In this document: in pieces, positions 1 to 7,678 of the stretch
Layout of the letters: each line of letters begins with the position of its first letter
Numbering within the stretch: position 1 is the first letter of the stretch
Source of the DNA: CAYNFR01 sp964396595
GTDB taxonomy: Bacteria > Bacteroidota > Bacteroidia > Chitinophagales > Saprospiraceae
Direction of reading: 5' to 3'
NCBI GenBank assembly: GCA_964396595.1
Contig: CAYNFR010000046.1
Coordinates: 1-19,176 of the forward strand
Length of the DNA stretch: 19,176 nucleotides
Position numbers and translations under genes: made by a program
The notes under the pieces: model-generated
What the model was told of the DNA's origin: nothing
The model's database searches: none
Seen by the model: the letters and a program-made list of their open reading frames with translations, nothing else

Positions 1-1363
1 CAATACGATGTTGAGTAGAATCAAAAGCATGTTTAATAGAATTAGTGACCAACTCTGTAATAGTCAACGCTATGGGGATAGCAGTCTCGTGATTCATAAA
101 TAGAATATTGGTATCATATTCAATATCCAACTCCTGATCAGGACTATTAAAATTGTCATGCAAGTACTCACACATTTTATTAAAATAGTCTTGCACATTT
201 ATTACTGTAAGATCTTGTTCATTATCGTATAGCATCTGATGGACTAGACCCATCGCTTCTACTCTGCTCTGACTATCTTTTATTGCTGCGATCGCTTGTG
301 CATCATGCACATAATCTAATTGTAACCGAGACAGACTCAATAAAATTTGCAGACTATTCTTAACTCGATGATGAATCTCTTTTACCATCAAATCCTTCTC
401 TGCGGCACGCGATTCTATTTCTCTTTTATCTGCTTCCACTCTGTATCGCAACAATTCTTCCTGCTCAGCCTTCAAGATGGCCGATAAGCCATCAGCTTTT
501 AATTGTGAAATGCGATATCCGTTACCAAAACCAAGTAATATAATCGTTGTAATAATCCCAAAAAATAATAAATAATGAAGGTAATTGCCGATCGAAATGA
601 TATCCTGCTGAAAACCCACATTTACATCATAGGATAAAAATGCAAATACTAACCGTACTACTAATATGATCGTGAGAGACAAAAAGGCGCCTATAAAATA
701 CTTGGCATATTGACTACCACGATACCAGGATATAGCAGCCAAAATAATGGCAACTATAAAATTTAAAATACAAGAGGCAAATAACGCTTTAAAATAGCCT
801 TCATAAATTGCAATATTCCCTCCTATAGACTTCAACGAGAGCGCAAAATAAATACATATCAACCCATGTAAAGTTAGCAAAGGCCACAAAATTACCTGAG
901 GAGATATTGTCAAATATTCCTTCAATATCAAGTATGCATTTACGTACCCGAATACCCCAGCCACCATCATAAAAACGCCTAAAGCAGCCAGCCAAGGATG
1001 CAAAAACTCTATTGAAGGAAATATAAAATAATTAACATCTCCACCAACGAATATCAGCGCTAGTCCAAAGCCCGCTATCATGCACGAAAACCAACTGTGG
1101 ATAGATTCACGCTCGATGAATCCGATGATAAAAAAATAAATCGCTTGTACCAACAATACCCCTATTAATGCACCATAGATAGCGTTCACTTTAAATAATT
1201 CAGACCAAAATGAGGCTTCGTCTATATGCGACACAGAAAATTCTGGAATAAAGCGCTTACCTGCCCCTGACACTCGAAGATATACCTCCATGGTATCACC
1301 AATAGTTGGATATACCCGAAAAAGATTCCAATTGGAACGAATAGCTTTGGAGTCATGCGACAC
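1..1363 (-). CDS. Sensor histidine kinase, 7TM-DISM + HisKA_2 + HATPase part (downstream of in-frame stop; runs off left edge)
   Basis: Reading the minus strand from 1363 gives 454 open codons in exactly the same frame as the ORF ending at 1364, so this is the rest of that gene. In order: the second half of an extracellular sensor domain (residues 1-55), seven hydrophobic segments (about 60-82, 91-106, 122-142, 157-177, 191-213, 221-243, 260-280), which is the 7TMR-DISM layout, then a charged coiled coil (285-325). A HisKA_2 H-box follows (EIHHRVKNSLQ, His331 or 332), and then the start of the ATPase with the N-box ELVTNSIKHAF near 437-447. The window ends before the G-boxes. It should be an inner-membrane kinase that autophosphorylates and passes phosphate to a response regulator off the window. 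If translated separately it could restart at the GTG directly after the stop (1363) or at ATG 1291, but either leaves a half sensor domain. Kinase identity is clear; functional status is not. Confidence 0.85.
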   Translation of the reverse strand, partial: MSHDSKAIRSNWNLFRVYPTIGDTMEVYLRVSGAGKRFIPEFSVSHIDEASFWSELFKVNAIYGALIGVLLVQAIYFFIIGFIERESIHSWFSCMIAGFGLALIFVGGDVNYFIFPSIEFLHPWLAALGVFMMVAGVFGYVNAYLILKEYLTISPQVILWPLLTLHGLICIYFALSLKSIGGNIAIYEGYFKALFASCILNFIVAIILAAISWYRGSQYAKYFIGAFLSLTIILVVRLVFAFLSYDVNVGFQQDIISIGNYLHYLLFFGIITTIILLGFGNGYRISQLKADGLSAILKAEQEELLRYRVEADKREIESRAAEKDLMVKEIHHRVKNSLQILLSLSRLQLDYVHDAQAIAAIKDSQSRVEAMGLVHQMLYDNEQDLTVINVQDYFNKMCEYLHDNFNSPDQELDIEYDTNILFMNHETAIPIALTITELVTNSIKHAFDSTQHRI

Positions 1364-2323
1364 TTAGTTCCCTGTCAATTGTTGTGCATATTCGCTTTGA
1401 GGAGTTATCGTGTATACCTGGATAGAATCAAAATTCCACAATCCGCCGGTATTCACCCCGAAGAGTTGGGAATTTCGGCTATCCGTATCAACAATTTTGA
1501 ATCGCATCCAATACGTCTTGCTATTGTCTGGAAATGTATTGTAATAATTACCGCTAAATTCATCCCAATTCTGTGTAACAGTACGAAGAGTCCAGACCCC
1601 ATGGGTATCTTCCGCGATTTCTATACACTGTTTTATATAATTATGCTTAAAAAGATGCCCCCTGCGAGCAGTTCTAAATTGTCCGTCAAAGTGATAAACA
1701 TCCGTAGCATAATATGAATTGGAGTCGTAAATATTGAACGCTATATGCCCTGTAATATCACCAAATCTAGTCTTCCATGAGAGATCATCGTGAATCAGTT
1801 TGTGATTGTCCAAAGAGATCAACAGTGTAGTTATTCCAGGTGGCAAATCTAGTTTTACCAAATTCACAGCCGTACGGATAGTCCTGTGCTTTAATGGAAT
1901 GTCGATACCTGTTACTTCTTTGCGTATCAGGCTATCAGCTCGAAAAAAATAAATATGAACATCGCCCCAAGTATTTATCTGTTCATTACCGATTTCAAGA
2001 TAGTACTTCTGCAAGGTGTCGCTGTTATTTCGCAAGTTCAATTTTGTCCAGTATCTCGATTGACGATTGAATATCTCTAAAGAATTGTTTTCCCCAAAAA
2101 GCCTAGGACTTTTATAAAGCTCTGTCGCTGAAAATGAATTTGTGCTGTCTTCTAAAATAAAAATTTCTTTATATAAAGAGAGGTAATTATAATCATAATA
2201 TGTATGCGCCGCCCACTGTCTTGTTGCGGGATCAACAATAATCGGATTAGAAGATGTAGCATATATTGACACTGCACCAAGAACATAAACTAATAGACAG
2301 AAAAATTTAGATTTTGATTGCAT
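1364..2323 (-). CDS. N-terminal sensor part of the interrupted histidine kinase (signal peptide + two 7TMR-DISMED2-like domains)
   Basis: This 319-residue ORF starts at ATG 2323 and ends at TAA 1364-1366. Residues 1-22 form a signal peptide. Two copies of a beta-sandwich resembling 7TMR-DISMED2 follow. The first begins with YWTKLNLRNNSD and contains TGIDIPLKHRTIR. The second begins with YWMRFKIVDTDS and reaches QLTGN before the stop, then resumes beyond it with VSHDSKAIRSNWNLF. The two copies align without a gap if the stop occupies the place of one residue, so the stop cuts through the second domain. The ORF would normally be the periplasmic sensing part of a 7TM-DISM kinase binding a small ligand, possibly carbohydrate-like. 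On its own it would be a soluble exported fragment. A nonsense mutation, a consensus error, or less likely readthrough could explain it. Confidence 0.8.
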   Translation of the reverse strand: MQSKSKFFCLLVYVLGAVSIYATSSNPIIVDPATRQWAAHTYYDYNYLSLYKEIFILEDSTNSFSATELYKSPRLFGENNSLEIFNRQSRYWTKLNLRNNSDTLQKYYLEIGNEQINTWGDVHIYFFRADSLIRKEVTGIDIPLKHRTIRTAVNLVKLDLPPGITTLLISLDNHKLIHDDLSWKTRFGDITGHIAFNIYDSNSYYATDVYHFDGQFRTARRGHLFKHNYIKQCIEIAEDTHGVWTLRTVTQNWDEFSGNYYNTFPDNSKTYWMRFKIVDTDSRNSQLFGVNTGGLWNFDSIQVYTITPQSEYAQQLTGN

Positions 2324-2571
2324 AAATATTCTTTCATCGTATTTACACTCGGTACTTATGTTTCATAAAGTGTGCATTCAGGCTATCACAAATGATATTC
2401 CTATATACTTTTCGTGTAAAAATATCAACCCAATCCACTACTTGAAATGTAAGATAAAAAATCTTGTCTAGATAAATATATGGTATTCTGTACTCCTACT
2501 ATCCTAAGGTATAGAATTAACGGTATTTAATCCATATACCCACTCATTCCTCCCTTTGAATACACCGTTGA

Positions 2572-4050
2572 TCATTTGCGGGTAGGCGTTCTCCCCCTAT
2601 TTATGGTCTTGAACAAAGTACCTGCATCTAGTATATCCTGCTGCTGCATATTGTTAAGGACGGCGGTTTCTTCAAAATCCGCAGTCCTCGCGCCTACTCT
2701 ATTTAATGCCTGTGCCAGTGTCATTTGCTGTGGTACACGCTCTATCTTGATACGATCAGGTAGAACATTAATTTTGCTTGGATCTGTTAAGCGATCAAAG
2801 TTACCCATGGTGCTAGCGAAGATCCTGTAGTAGTTATTAAAATCTGTCGTGAGCGATATACCATGAAATACATAAATTAATCCTTCATACGCTATCAAAT
2901 AAGATAAAACACGGATGTCTTCTTGCTCTTGTTGCTGTTGTTGTGCTGGGGGTTTTGGTTTCGTAATCATAGCCACTGCAGGAAGCCCATTGACAGTTGT
3001 CGATGCCGTTTCGATAATTTCTAAATCATACTGTTCGAGGATGTCTTGCTGAGCAGAGCGCAAGTCTTTTTTATCCGATAGTGTAAGCAGCATCATTGCC
3101 TTTCCATCTTGTGATGCCATCTGCACCATTTGTGGTGTGTTCACCACTTGCCAATTGGGCGGAACAGGAAAATGAAATTTTAATTCCGGATGGAAGAAAG
3201 TATTATACTCCACATATCCTTGACGTGGATCTTCACCATATATCAATCCGTCGATCATTTGTAAATAGCTATCTCGACCCACCTTTAGATTGCTCACACC
3301 TAATCTTTGCTGATAAGCATGGGTCAATTGGTGTACACGCTCAAATCTATTCTCCGGATTGGGGTGCGTGGAGAGGAACTCTGGTATCTGCTGACCACTT
3401 TTCGACTGAATTCTGGCTAACACACCGAAGAAGTTAGCCATTTCTTTGGAATCATAACCTATCTGCGTACTATAGCTTACACCAAGTTCGTCAGACTGGC
3501 TCTCATCGTCTCGACCAAACTTTAAAAACAATATGCCTAATCCTAATTCTGCCACATCACCAAATTGTCTAAATTCCTCAGAAAAGATCATACCTGCCAC
3601 GAAAAGTCCGCCGTAAAGTTGCTGTTTAGACATTTGGGAAACCGAATGCCGCGCCGTGATATGACCTATTTCGTGACCGAGTACACCGGCAAATTCAGCC
3701 TCATTGTTAAAATGTGCCAATATCCCTCTAGTAAAATAGATAAATCCGCCTGGCACAGCGAATGCATTAACAACAGGACTATCCAATATTCTAAACTGAT
3801 AATTCAGATCCGGGCGGTGCGATACCTTGCCCATCTCTTTACCTTTTTCATTGATAAAAGCCTGCAATCTGGCATCATCATATAGGCCAAAACTCGCGAT
3901 AATACTCGGGTCATACTCACGACCCATAGCTAGTTCTTGCTCCTCAGATACAAGCATGATTTGTTTCTTACCGGTCACCGGATTGACAGCACATGAATAG
4001 ATAAACAAACTGCCTACTGTGACTAAAAAAAAGGATCTCAGACGGTACAT
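2572..4050 (-). CDS. M48-family zinc metalloprotease, lipoprotein
   Basis: This is a 492-residue exported peptidase. Residues 1-20 are a lipoprotein signal with lipobox FIYSC (Cys20), followed by AVNPVTGKKQ, typical of this family. The zinc site HEIGH lies at 126-130, and the third ligand is probably Glu183 in ESQSD (an ExxxD arrangement). The THPNPENR motif near 228-235 is also characteristic of M48 periplasmic proteases such as BepA/LoiP relatives. From about 260 onward is an extra region seen in the longer Zn-protease group, with a short glutamine run (about 366-373) and a C-terminal segment ending RVPQQMTLAQALNRVG that resembles a degenerate LysM-like tail. It probably works at the outer-membrane periplasmic face in protein quality control. 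It is divergent from mnmA across a 121-bp spacer and 248 bp upstream of the kinase, so it is probably its own transcript. The family call is firm; substrates cannot be inferred. Confidence 0.93.
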   Translation of the reverse strand: MYRLRSFFLVTVGSLFIYSCAVNPVTGKKQIMLVSEEQELAMGREYDPSIIASFGLYDDARLQAFINEKGKEMGKVSHRPDLNYQFRILDSPVVNAFAVPGGFIYFTRGILAHFNNEAEFAGVLGHEIGHITARHSVSQMSKQQLYGGLFVAGMIFSEEFRQFGDVAELGLGILFLKFGRDDESQSDELGVSYSTQIGYDSKEMANFFGVLARIQSKSGQQIPEFLSTHPNPENRFERVHQLTHAYQQRLGVSNLKVGRDSYLQMIDGLIYGEDPRQGYVEYNTFFHPELKFHFPVPPNWQVVNTPQMVQMASQDGKAMMLLTLSDKKDLRSAQQDILEQYDLEIIETASTTVNGLPAVAMITKPKPPAQQQQQEQEDIRVLSYLIAYEGLIYVFHGISLTTDFNNYYRIFASTMGNFDRLTDPSKINVLPDRIKIERVPQQMTLAQALNRVGARTADFEETAVLNNMQQQDILDAGTLFKTINRGRTPTRK

Positions 4051-4171
4051 GGTTAGTTTATTAGCTTATTTGATAAATTTCACGGAATTTTGAACCCGAT
4101 CAGCGTTAAAAGTATTAAAAAATCCCGACGAAGTTGATAAATAAATCTTAAACAGTACAAGCTTTAACATA

Positions 4172-5278
4172 GTGAGTAAAAAAGGAAGAGTATTGGTGGC
4201 CATGTCAGGCGGAATAGATTCCACTGTAACGGCGATGCTCATGCATGAAGAGGGTTACGAAGTAGTCGGCATCACCATGAAGACATGGGATTATGCCACG
4301 AGTGGTGGATCGAAGAAAGAGACCGGTTGCTGTAGTCTGGATAGTATTAATGATGCTCGGCAGGTGGCTGTTGAGATGGGATTTCATCATTTTATCATCG
4401 ATATCAGAGAGGAATTTGGCAATTATGTGATTGATGATTTTGTCGATGAATATATGGCCGGGCGCACGCCCAATCCTTGTGTCCTATGCAACACGCACAT
4501 AAAATGGAACGCCCTCCTGAAACGTGCTGATGCTATGGATTGCGAATTCATCGCTACAGGTCATTATGCACTCATCAAGCATAAAAACGATCGCTACTTT
4601 GTATCAAAGGCAAAAGACGAACGCAAAGATCAATCATATGTGTTGTGGGGTCTTACGCAAGAATGTCTCTCCCGCACCAAATTTCCCCTTGCACCATATG
4701 ATAAAGAGGAAATACGCAAAATGGCTGCAGATCGGGGATATGAAGAACTGTCGAAAAAAGCAGAAAGCTACGAGATATGCTTCGTCCCTGACAATGACTA
4801 CCGAGGCTTCCTTCGCAGACGTCACCCGGAAATGGTCAATAAATTGGCCGGCGGCCTATTTAAAAATACCCATGGTGAAGTAATTGGAACACATGAAGGT
4901 TATCCTTTTTATACCATTGGTCAACGCAAAGGACTGGGACAAGCCTTCGGTACGCCGAAATATGTCACCGAAATCAGACCCGAAGAAAATGTTGTCATCC
5001 TAGGCGATGTAGAGGATCTCCTTCGCAATGGCATGATGGTGTATGATGTAAACCTGCAGAAGTATGCATCCATCAAGCCAGGATTAGAAACGCGCACTAT
5101 GGTGAGATACAATGACCCCGGCACGATGGCGGAGCTCTATCCCGAAGGTAAGGAGTTAAGAGTTGAGTTTCTTGCTGCGGTCAAAGGCATCGCTCCCGGA
5201 CAATCTGCTGTTTTCTACGAAGGCGACGATGTCGTGGGCGGCGGTAGAATTAAAGGCAGTATCACGTCAAGAATATGA
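4172..5278 (+). CDS. mnmA: tRNA-specific 2-thiouridylase MnmA
   Basis: This 368-residue enzyme makes 2-thiouridine at wobble position 34 of Lys, Glu and Gln tRNAs, using ATP to adenylate the base and a persulfide relay for sulfur. The PP-loop SGGIDS is at 12-17, the tRNA/active-site segment NPCVLCN carries the catalytic Cys106, the ATGHYA motif is at 128-133, and the second catalytic Cys is Cys203 in SYEICFVPDNDYRGF. GQRKGLG near 251 is also a family hallmark. The GCCSLDSINDARQVA stretch (52-66) is a common Bacteroidota variant. The start is GTG at 4172: the next ATG (4202) falls inside the PP-loop, and the frame closes upstream at TAA 4142 with no other ATG, GTG or TTG. It is a single cytoplasmic gene, divergent from the M48 protease. 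Confidence 0.97.
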   Translation: MSKKGRVLVAMSGGIDSTVTAMLMHEEGYEVVGITMKTWDYATSGGSKKETGCCSLDSINDARQVAVEMGFHHFIIDIREEFGNYVIDDFVDEYMAGRTPNPCVLCNTHIKWNALLKRADAMDCEFIATGHYALIKHKNDRYFVSKAKDERKDQSYVLWGLTQECLSRTKFPLAPYDKEEIRKMAADRGYEELSKKAESYEICFVPDNDYRGFLRRRHPEMVNKLAGGLFKNTHGEVIGTHEGYPFYTIGQRKGLGQAFGTPKYVTEIRPEENVVILGDVEDLLRNGMMVYDVNLQKYASIKPGLETRTMVRYNDPGTMAELYPEGKELRVEFLAAVKGIAPGQSAVFYEGDDVVGGGRIKGSITSRI

Positions 5279-5383
5279 CACCAGAATGATATTCGCTCTA
5301 CTTTAGATGGCGTCCTTGCCGTTTACATGTTAATATGCCCTTAAGGGGTGAGTTTAAATTACTTCACTTTCTTATTGCGGTTC

Positions 5384-5495
5384 GCATATTTATGAAGTGG
5401 CGGCTTTTGAAAATTGATGTTTCTTTTTAGCACTAAACTTTCATTGATGCACAAAATTTCTATTTTGCACTAAATCCGCCATTTCATAAATATGC
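5384..5495. repeat. 112-bp stem-loop element with 20-bp arms, downstream of the acetyltransferase gene
   Basis: The arms 5384-5403 (gcatatttatgaagtggcgg) and 5476-5495 (ccgccatttcataaatatgc) are reverse complements at 19 of 20 positions. The 72-bp loop contains two imperfect direct copies of a unit beginning attgatg and ending gcactaaa (5413-5437 and 5443-5474). Just outside the arms are near-identical short direct repeats, tgcggttcg (5376-5384) and tgcgttcg (5501-5508). It is too long-looped for a simple intrinsic terminator and has no T-tract right after the stem. I recall elements with GGCGG/CCGCC-capped arms followed by TGTTGTGCG next to accessory genes in other Bacteroidota, but cannot verify this here. 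A cassette recombination site, a MITE-like repeat or an RNA hairpin are all possible. Confidence 0.7.
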
Positions 5496-5559
5496 TGTTG
5501 TGCGTTCGTTTTTATTTCTGACGATATGTTTTTATAATAAACAAATTCAATTATTAAAA

Positions 5560-6021
5560 TTATAGTTTAAGTTTCATTCCTTCGTGTGTCGAAATTAAAC
5601 CAATTGTTTCATAGAATCTTATTGCGTCTGGCCTTTTTTTGTCAGTTGTTAATTGTAATAATATAGCCCCCTTTTCTTTTGCTCTTTTTATTGCGTAGTC
5701 AAACACTTTTCTTCCAATACCTAGTCCACGATAGTTAGAATGTGTTCTAACTGCTTCAATCTGACATCTAAGTCCGCCCTGATGTGTTAAGTACTGGATA
5801 AAGGTTAAATGGAAAGTTGCCACTTTGACACCGTTCATTTCTACAATAGTTAATTCTTGGTTGTTGTCAGAGTTAATAATTTCAAATGCTTTTATATAAT
5901 AGTCAGAAAGAATATCAGATAATTTTTCTCTTGTCGCCCCAAGATTGTCGTCTGCCAACATTCTAACAATGTCTAATAAGTCATCTTTTCTTGCAATTCT
6001 AAATGTAAGTTCATTATTCAT
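5560..6021 (-). CDS. GNAT-family N-acetyltransferase
   Basis: This 153-residue cytoplasmic protein spans one GNAT domain. The acetyl-CoA binding motif A is VRTHSNYRGLGIGRKVF, with the pyrophosphate loop RGLGIG at 98-103. The following helix (IKRAKEKGA) and motif B (LTTDKKRPDAIRFYETIGL) are well placed. It transfers an acetyl group from acetyl-CoA to an unknown amine; substrate cannot be read from the sequence. The start is ATG 6021. Base composition differs from its neighbours: a hand-counted 60-base line in this gene (5641-5700) has 20 G/C, against 28 in an mnmA line (4981-5040). It sits alone between mnmA and yqgE, with a long stem-loop at its 3' side and a degenerate repeat at its 5' side, which suggests recent acquisition as a small cassette. 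Confidence 0.9.
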   Translation of the reverse strand: MNNELTFRIARKDDLLDIVRMLADDNLGATREKLSDILSDYYIKAFEIINSDNNQELTIVEMNGVKVATFHLTFIQYLTHQGGLRCQIEAVRTHSNYRGLGIGRKVFDYAIKRAKEKGAILLQLTTDKKRPDAIRFYETIGLISTHEGMKLKL

Positions 6022-6087
6022 AGAAGTTTAAAATTTTGTATTTCTGTAATTGTCGTGATGTTTCTTTAAATGAGGCACAACTCCTGC

Positions 6088-6128
6088 CTTGGCGACCTTA
6101 GCGTAAGAAACTTTGAGACCTTTGCCGT
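6088..6128. repeat. Degenerate CTTTGCG-type short repeat cluster
   Basis: Four 9-base units follow one another here: cttggcgac (6088-6096), cttagcgta (6097-6105), then after agaaa, ctttgagac (6111-6119) and ctttgccgt (6120-6128). All look like decayed copies of a cttTgcgac unit. I recall intergenic repeats built on CTTTGCG units in many environmental bacterial genomes; that comparison is from memory. It lies in the 160-bp gap between the acetyltransferase start and the yqgE stop. No coding potential is seen. Confidence 0.5.
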
Positions 6129-6181
6129 AATGAGAACAAACTGAAGCGCTCAGTACACTCAACTATACTTAACCGACAAAT

Positions 6182-6751
6182 CTAATTATAACTAAAATCC
6201 GGTGGTATCTGAGCTATGACGCTGTATACCTTCCCTTTATGCTCAAGTATAGTAGTCCATAGTTTTTCGTGACCCAGTTGAAAAGTATAGTTCGGATCCA
6301 TGTCGATAGGTATCCAGCTGCCATATTGCATTTCATCCATCAATTGACCACTGCTCCAGCCACTATAACCGACAAAAAATCGAATATTATGTGGTTTAAT
6401 CATCCCTGCATTAATGAGAAACTTCAGTTGGTCATAGTCACCACTCCAGTAAACCCCTTTGCTTATCTCAATACTTCCATCCAGTATATCTCCCCTATCA
6501 TGAATATAGTGCAGGGAATCATTCGACACAGGTCCACCGTAATACACTGGAGCGTCGAACTCAGGAAAGTCTTGAATCAAATCATTAATATGCTGACCGA
6601 TAGGTTTATTCAGCATAAAACCGACACTACCCTCTTCGTCATGCTCCACTATCAAGATCACAGATCTCTTGAAACTGTCTTCCATTAAAAAAGGCTCGGC
6701 TAGCAGCAATATGCCTTTTTTGACTTCTTCCTGATTTAACTTTCTGTCCAT
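6182..6751 (-). CDS. yqgE: YqgE/AlgH family protein (UPF0301)
   Basis: This 189-residue cytoplasmic protein shows the full-length family pattern: KKGILLLAEPFLMEDSFKRSV at the N-terminus, GFMLNKP (44-50), YYGGPV (70-75) and FFVGYSGWSSGQLMDE (125-140). The family has a known fold but no settled biochemical role; AlgH was named from alginate regulation in Pseudomonas. The start ATG at 6751 lies inside the end of fabD (16-bp overlap), which indicates translational coupling and one transcript with fabD. No signal peptide or membrane segment is seen. Family assignment is firm; function is open. Confidence 0.93.
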   Translation of the reverse strand: MDRKLNQEEVKKGILLLAEPFLMEDSFKRSVILIVEHDEEGSVGFMLNKPIGQHINDLIQDFPEFDAPVYYGGPVSNDSLHYIHDRGDILDGSIEISKGVYWSGDYDQLKFLINAGMIKPHNIRFFVGYSGWSSGQLMDEMQYGSWIPIDMDPNYTFQLGHEKLWTTILEHKGKVYSVIAQIPPDFSYN

Positions 6752-7632
6752 ACATTCACTTCTGCGTCCTTGTTGATCTTCTTGACCATGCCAGCCAATA
6801 TTCTCCCTTTACCTCCGATCTCAATATACTGATTGACACCTGCCTCGCTCATGTTTCTGATAGTCTGCGTCCATAATACAGAGCTGGTCAACTGTAAAAT
6901 TAAATTATTTTTTATTTCTAAGGCATCTCTTGATGCAGTTGCATTGACATTTTGATACACATCCACCCTAGCGTCATTAAAATGAATACGGTTTACTGCT
7001 TCTTTAAATATCTCATATGCCGGAGACATAAGTGGTGAGTGAAAAGCCCCGCCGACGGCTATTTCCATAGCTCTTTTAGCACCAGCAGCCTTACATCGCT
7101 CCGCTGCCTCGAGTACGGCTTCTCTTTCGCCGCTGATAACGACTTGGCCAGGACAGTTAAAGTTGGCCGGGATGACGATGCCGTTAACTTCTGCACATAT
7201 CGAAGCGATACGTTCGTCATCCTCTATCCCGAGTACTGCCGCCATGGTACCCGGTCTGAGATCGCATGCCTCCTGCATGGCTCGTGAGCGCACTTTAACC
7301 AACTCCAGCCCCTGTCTGAAATCAATCACACCCGCTGCCACAAGCGCCGTAATCTCGCCCAGTGAATGACCTGCAACAGCCACAAAAGCTGGCAACTCAT
7401 CCGCTCGAGACTCCATCACCATGATACTGTGAACATACACAGCAGGCTGCGTTACTGAGGTCTGGGTCAAGGCATCCTCTGGCCCGTCAAACATTAGCCT
7501 GGCAAGATCAAAACCCAATACCTCATTGGCTTCCTCTAGTCTTAGCTTTGCTTTATTATTGGCTTCAGCCAATATTCTTCCCATACCGACAAACTGCGCT
7601 GCCTGACCTGCAAATATCAATGCACATCCCAT
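6736..7632 (-). CDS. fabD: Malonyl-CoA:ACP transacylase FabD
   Basis: This 298-residue cytoplasmic enzyme loads malonyl groups from CoA onto acyl carrier protein for fatty acid synthesis. The nucleophile elbow GHSLGE is at 88-93 (Ser90), the malonate-binding Arg is probably Arg117 in SRAMQEA, and the catalytic His is His198 in GGAFHSPLM. The YQNVNA segment near 224 is also typical. The N-terminal oxyanion loop, usually FPGQGAQ or FPGQGSQ, reads FAGQAAQFVGMG here: the first Gln is kept but Pro and the second Gly are both Ala. The start ATG 7632 leaves 46 bp to the folE stop, and the 3' end overlaps yqgE, so folE-fabD-yqgE probably form an operon. Confidence 0.96.
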   Translation of the reverse strand: MGCALIFAGQAAQFVGMGRILAEANNKAKLRLEEANEVLGFDLARLMFDGPEDALTQTSVTQPAVYVHSIMVMESRADELPAFVAVAGHSLGEITALVAAGVIDFRQGLELVKVRSRAMQEACDLRPGTMAAVLGIEDDERIASICAEVNGIVIPANFNCPGQVVISGEREAVLEAAERCKAAGAKRAMEIAVGGAFHSPLMSPAYEIFKEAVNRIHFNDARVDVYQNVNATASRDALEIKNNLILQLTSSVLWTQTIRNMSEAGVNQYIEIGGKGRILAGMVKKINKDAEVNVWTES

Positions 7633-7678
7633 ACTCCCTAATTTTACTTAGGACAAATATCCACAAAAAGCGCTACTA

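Noticed and set aside
1364..1366. TAA read as a sense codon through an altered genetic code
   Set aside because: TAA ends several intact genes in the window (fabD, the LytTR regulator, the double NTF2-like gene, the lactonase, the giant secreted protein) at the expected family lengths, so the code is standard.
1355..1717. 120-residue ORF on the plus strand
   Set aside because: It lies antisense inside the sensor-kinase gene, has no recognisable domain, and its opposite strand is clearly coding.
2324..2571. Regulatory RNA or terminator between the M48 gene and the kinase gene
   Set aside because: Only a weak interrupted repeat (ctatcct/aggtatag near 2500) is visible, without a T-tract or stable stem.
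5338..5347. Palindrome cccttaaggg after mnmA as a terminator
   Set aside because: The palindrome has no loop and no T-tract follows it on either strand.
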